The position numbers were made by a program, and so were the translations under genes. The notes under the pieces were generated by a model, which was not told where the DNA came from, ran no database searches, and was given only the letters and a program-made list of their open reading frames with translations. Shown in pieces: positions 5,253 through 6,048 of a DNA stretch of 6,048 bases. Numbering within the stretch: the first letter of the stretch is position 1; each line of letters begins with the position of its first letter. The stretch comes from Rikenellaceae bacterium (GTDB lineage: Bacteria > Bacteroidota > Bacteroidia > Bacteroidales > UBA932): positions 1 to 6,048 of the forward strand of contig CAAFYX010000059.1 of the NCBI GenBank assembly GCA_900767375.1, read 5' to 3'.

Positions 5253-6048
5253 CACGCTATACCTTTGAGACGTACTTCGGAGCGGTACATATCCCCTTCC
5301 ATACGTACATTATAATCAAACCCGTCCTTACCATATATGAGCTCCAGGCGGCGGAGCATGTTCTCAAGACCTATGCCCGAGCCTATCCTCTCCTCCTTCT
5401 GCTTCTCGAAGAGGCTGTTCGAGCACACGAATACCAGGTCGGAGCCCTCCGTCCCGAGGGAAATGTCCACGAAGGAAGGCTTGCGGGCATTCACGCCGTG
5501 CTTGAAAGCATTCTCTATCAGCGAGATGAAGAGGAGCGGAGCCACCTCCACGCTTCCCTGCGGCACATCGAAGGAAGTGGTCACCGAAGCCAGTTCGTTG
5601 CAGCGCAGCTTCATAAGGCCGATATAGTTCTCCATGAAGGCCACGTCATCGGACAGCTGCACTGTGGCCTTGTCGCTGTCATAAAGGGCGTAGCGCAGCA
5701 GGTCGCTGAGCTGGGCGATGCTGTCCTGGGCCTTGTCCGCATCGATCTGCGTCAGAGAGGAGATATTGTTCAGGGTATTGAAGAGGAAATGGGGATTGAG
5801 CTGGTTCTTGAGCCAGGAGAGCTCGGCCTCCGTGGCCTTCTTCTCGCGCTCCTCGAGCTCGCGCTGGCGCTTCCTCGTATCCACCATATTCCTCAAGGCC
5901 ACTGCGGCGAGGATGATAAGGAACTGGATGAAGACTCCGGTGATGACAGGTCTGAGTACCATCATATTGATGGCGGGAGCCTCGAAAGGGGTAGGAATCC
6001 TGGACATCCTGTAGATGCCAAGTCCCTCCCTGACCACCAAGATCGGAA
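5252..6048 (-). CDS. LytS-type sensor histidine kinase, 5' end outside window
   Basis: The frame is open from the stop at 5252-5254 to the right edge, and no convincing start is present (the first TTG at 6040 is not a likely start), so the N-terminus is missing. The visible part, numbered from the codon at 6040, begins with one membrane helix (about 29-50, PVITGVFIQFLIILAAVAL), presumably the last of several. A charged coiled coil (about 54-78) follows. The His_kinase domain has the phosphorylated His84 in LNPHFLFNTLNN. The ATP-binding domain has the N box ENAFKHG (Asn177) and the glycine box GSGIGLENMLRRL (220-232). This is the LytS/YehU-like class that works with LytTR regulators. The ligand or stimulus sensed by the missing membrane part is unknown. 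Its stop codon overlaps the start of the regulator gene, so the two are made as a coupled pair. Confidence 0.93.
   Translation of the reverse strand, partial: PILVVREGLGIYRMSRIPTPFEAPAINMMVLRPVITGVFIQFLIILAAVALRNMVDTRKRQRELEEREKKATEAELSWLKNQLNPHFLFNTLNNISSLTQIDADKAQDSIAQLSDLLRYALYDSDKATVQLSDDVAFMENYIGLMKLRCNELASVTTSFDVPQGSVEVAPLLFISLIENAFKHGVNARKPSFVDISLGTEGSDLVFVCSNSLFEKQKEERIGSGIGLENMLRRLELIYGKDGFDYNVRMEGDMYRSEVRLKGIA

Overview
This window comes from a member of the Bacteroidota, most likely an order Bacteroidales gut or rumen type. The evidence is three promoters that fit the Bacteroidota pattern (TTTG, then 19-21 bases, then TAnnTTTG), a short glucose-6-phosphate isomerase of 446 residues, a tRNA without an encoded CCA end, A-rich leaders instead of strong Shine-Dalgarno sites, and secreted CE1-type esterases in tandem. 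The genus cannot be fixed from the sequence. Base composition is uneven: hand-counted 60-base lines in pgi are 58-67% G+C, while two lines in the toxin-antitoxin pair are 42-47%.

Layout. (1) Bases 1-1349, plus strand: the 3' end of one secreted alpha/beta-hydrolase esterase, then 6 bases later a complete paralogue of 365 residues; both probably act on esterified plant polysaccharides. (2) Bases 1382-1744: a small DUF1232 (YkvA-like) membrane protein, 32 bases downstream. (3) Bases 1793-2795: a self-contained toxin-antitoxin module with a large inverted repeat that resolves into two palindromic operators, a textbook Bacteroidota promoter with almost no leader, an antitoxin with an N-terminal XRE-type helix-turn-helix and a second segment that looks like a ribbon-helix-helix, and an overlapping PIN-domain (VapC) toxin resembling the tRNA(fMet)-cleaving VapC group. 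(4) Bases 2884-3053, minus strand: tRNA-Asp(GTC) with its own promoter and intrinsic terminator. (5) Bases 3068-4525, plus strand: pgi with its own promoter, divergent from the tRNA. (6) Bases 4512-6048, minus strand: a two-component pair of the LytS/LytTR kind; the sensor kinase runs off the right edge and is translationally coupled to the response regulator. The regulator's last codons overlap the end of pgi by 14 bases.

The most interesting part is the toxin-antitoxin module. VapC toxins of this clade usually pair with AbrB/MazE-fold antitoxins. Here the partner appears to carry two unrelated DNA-binding folds, and the promoter carries two similar palindromes covering the -33 element. The rest of the window is conventional housekeeping, signalling and polysaccharide-degradation content.
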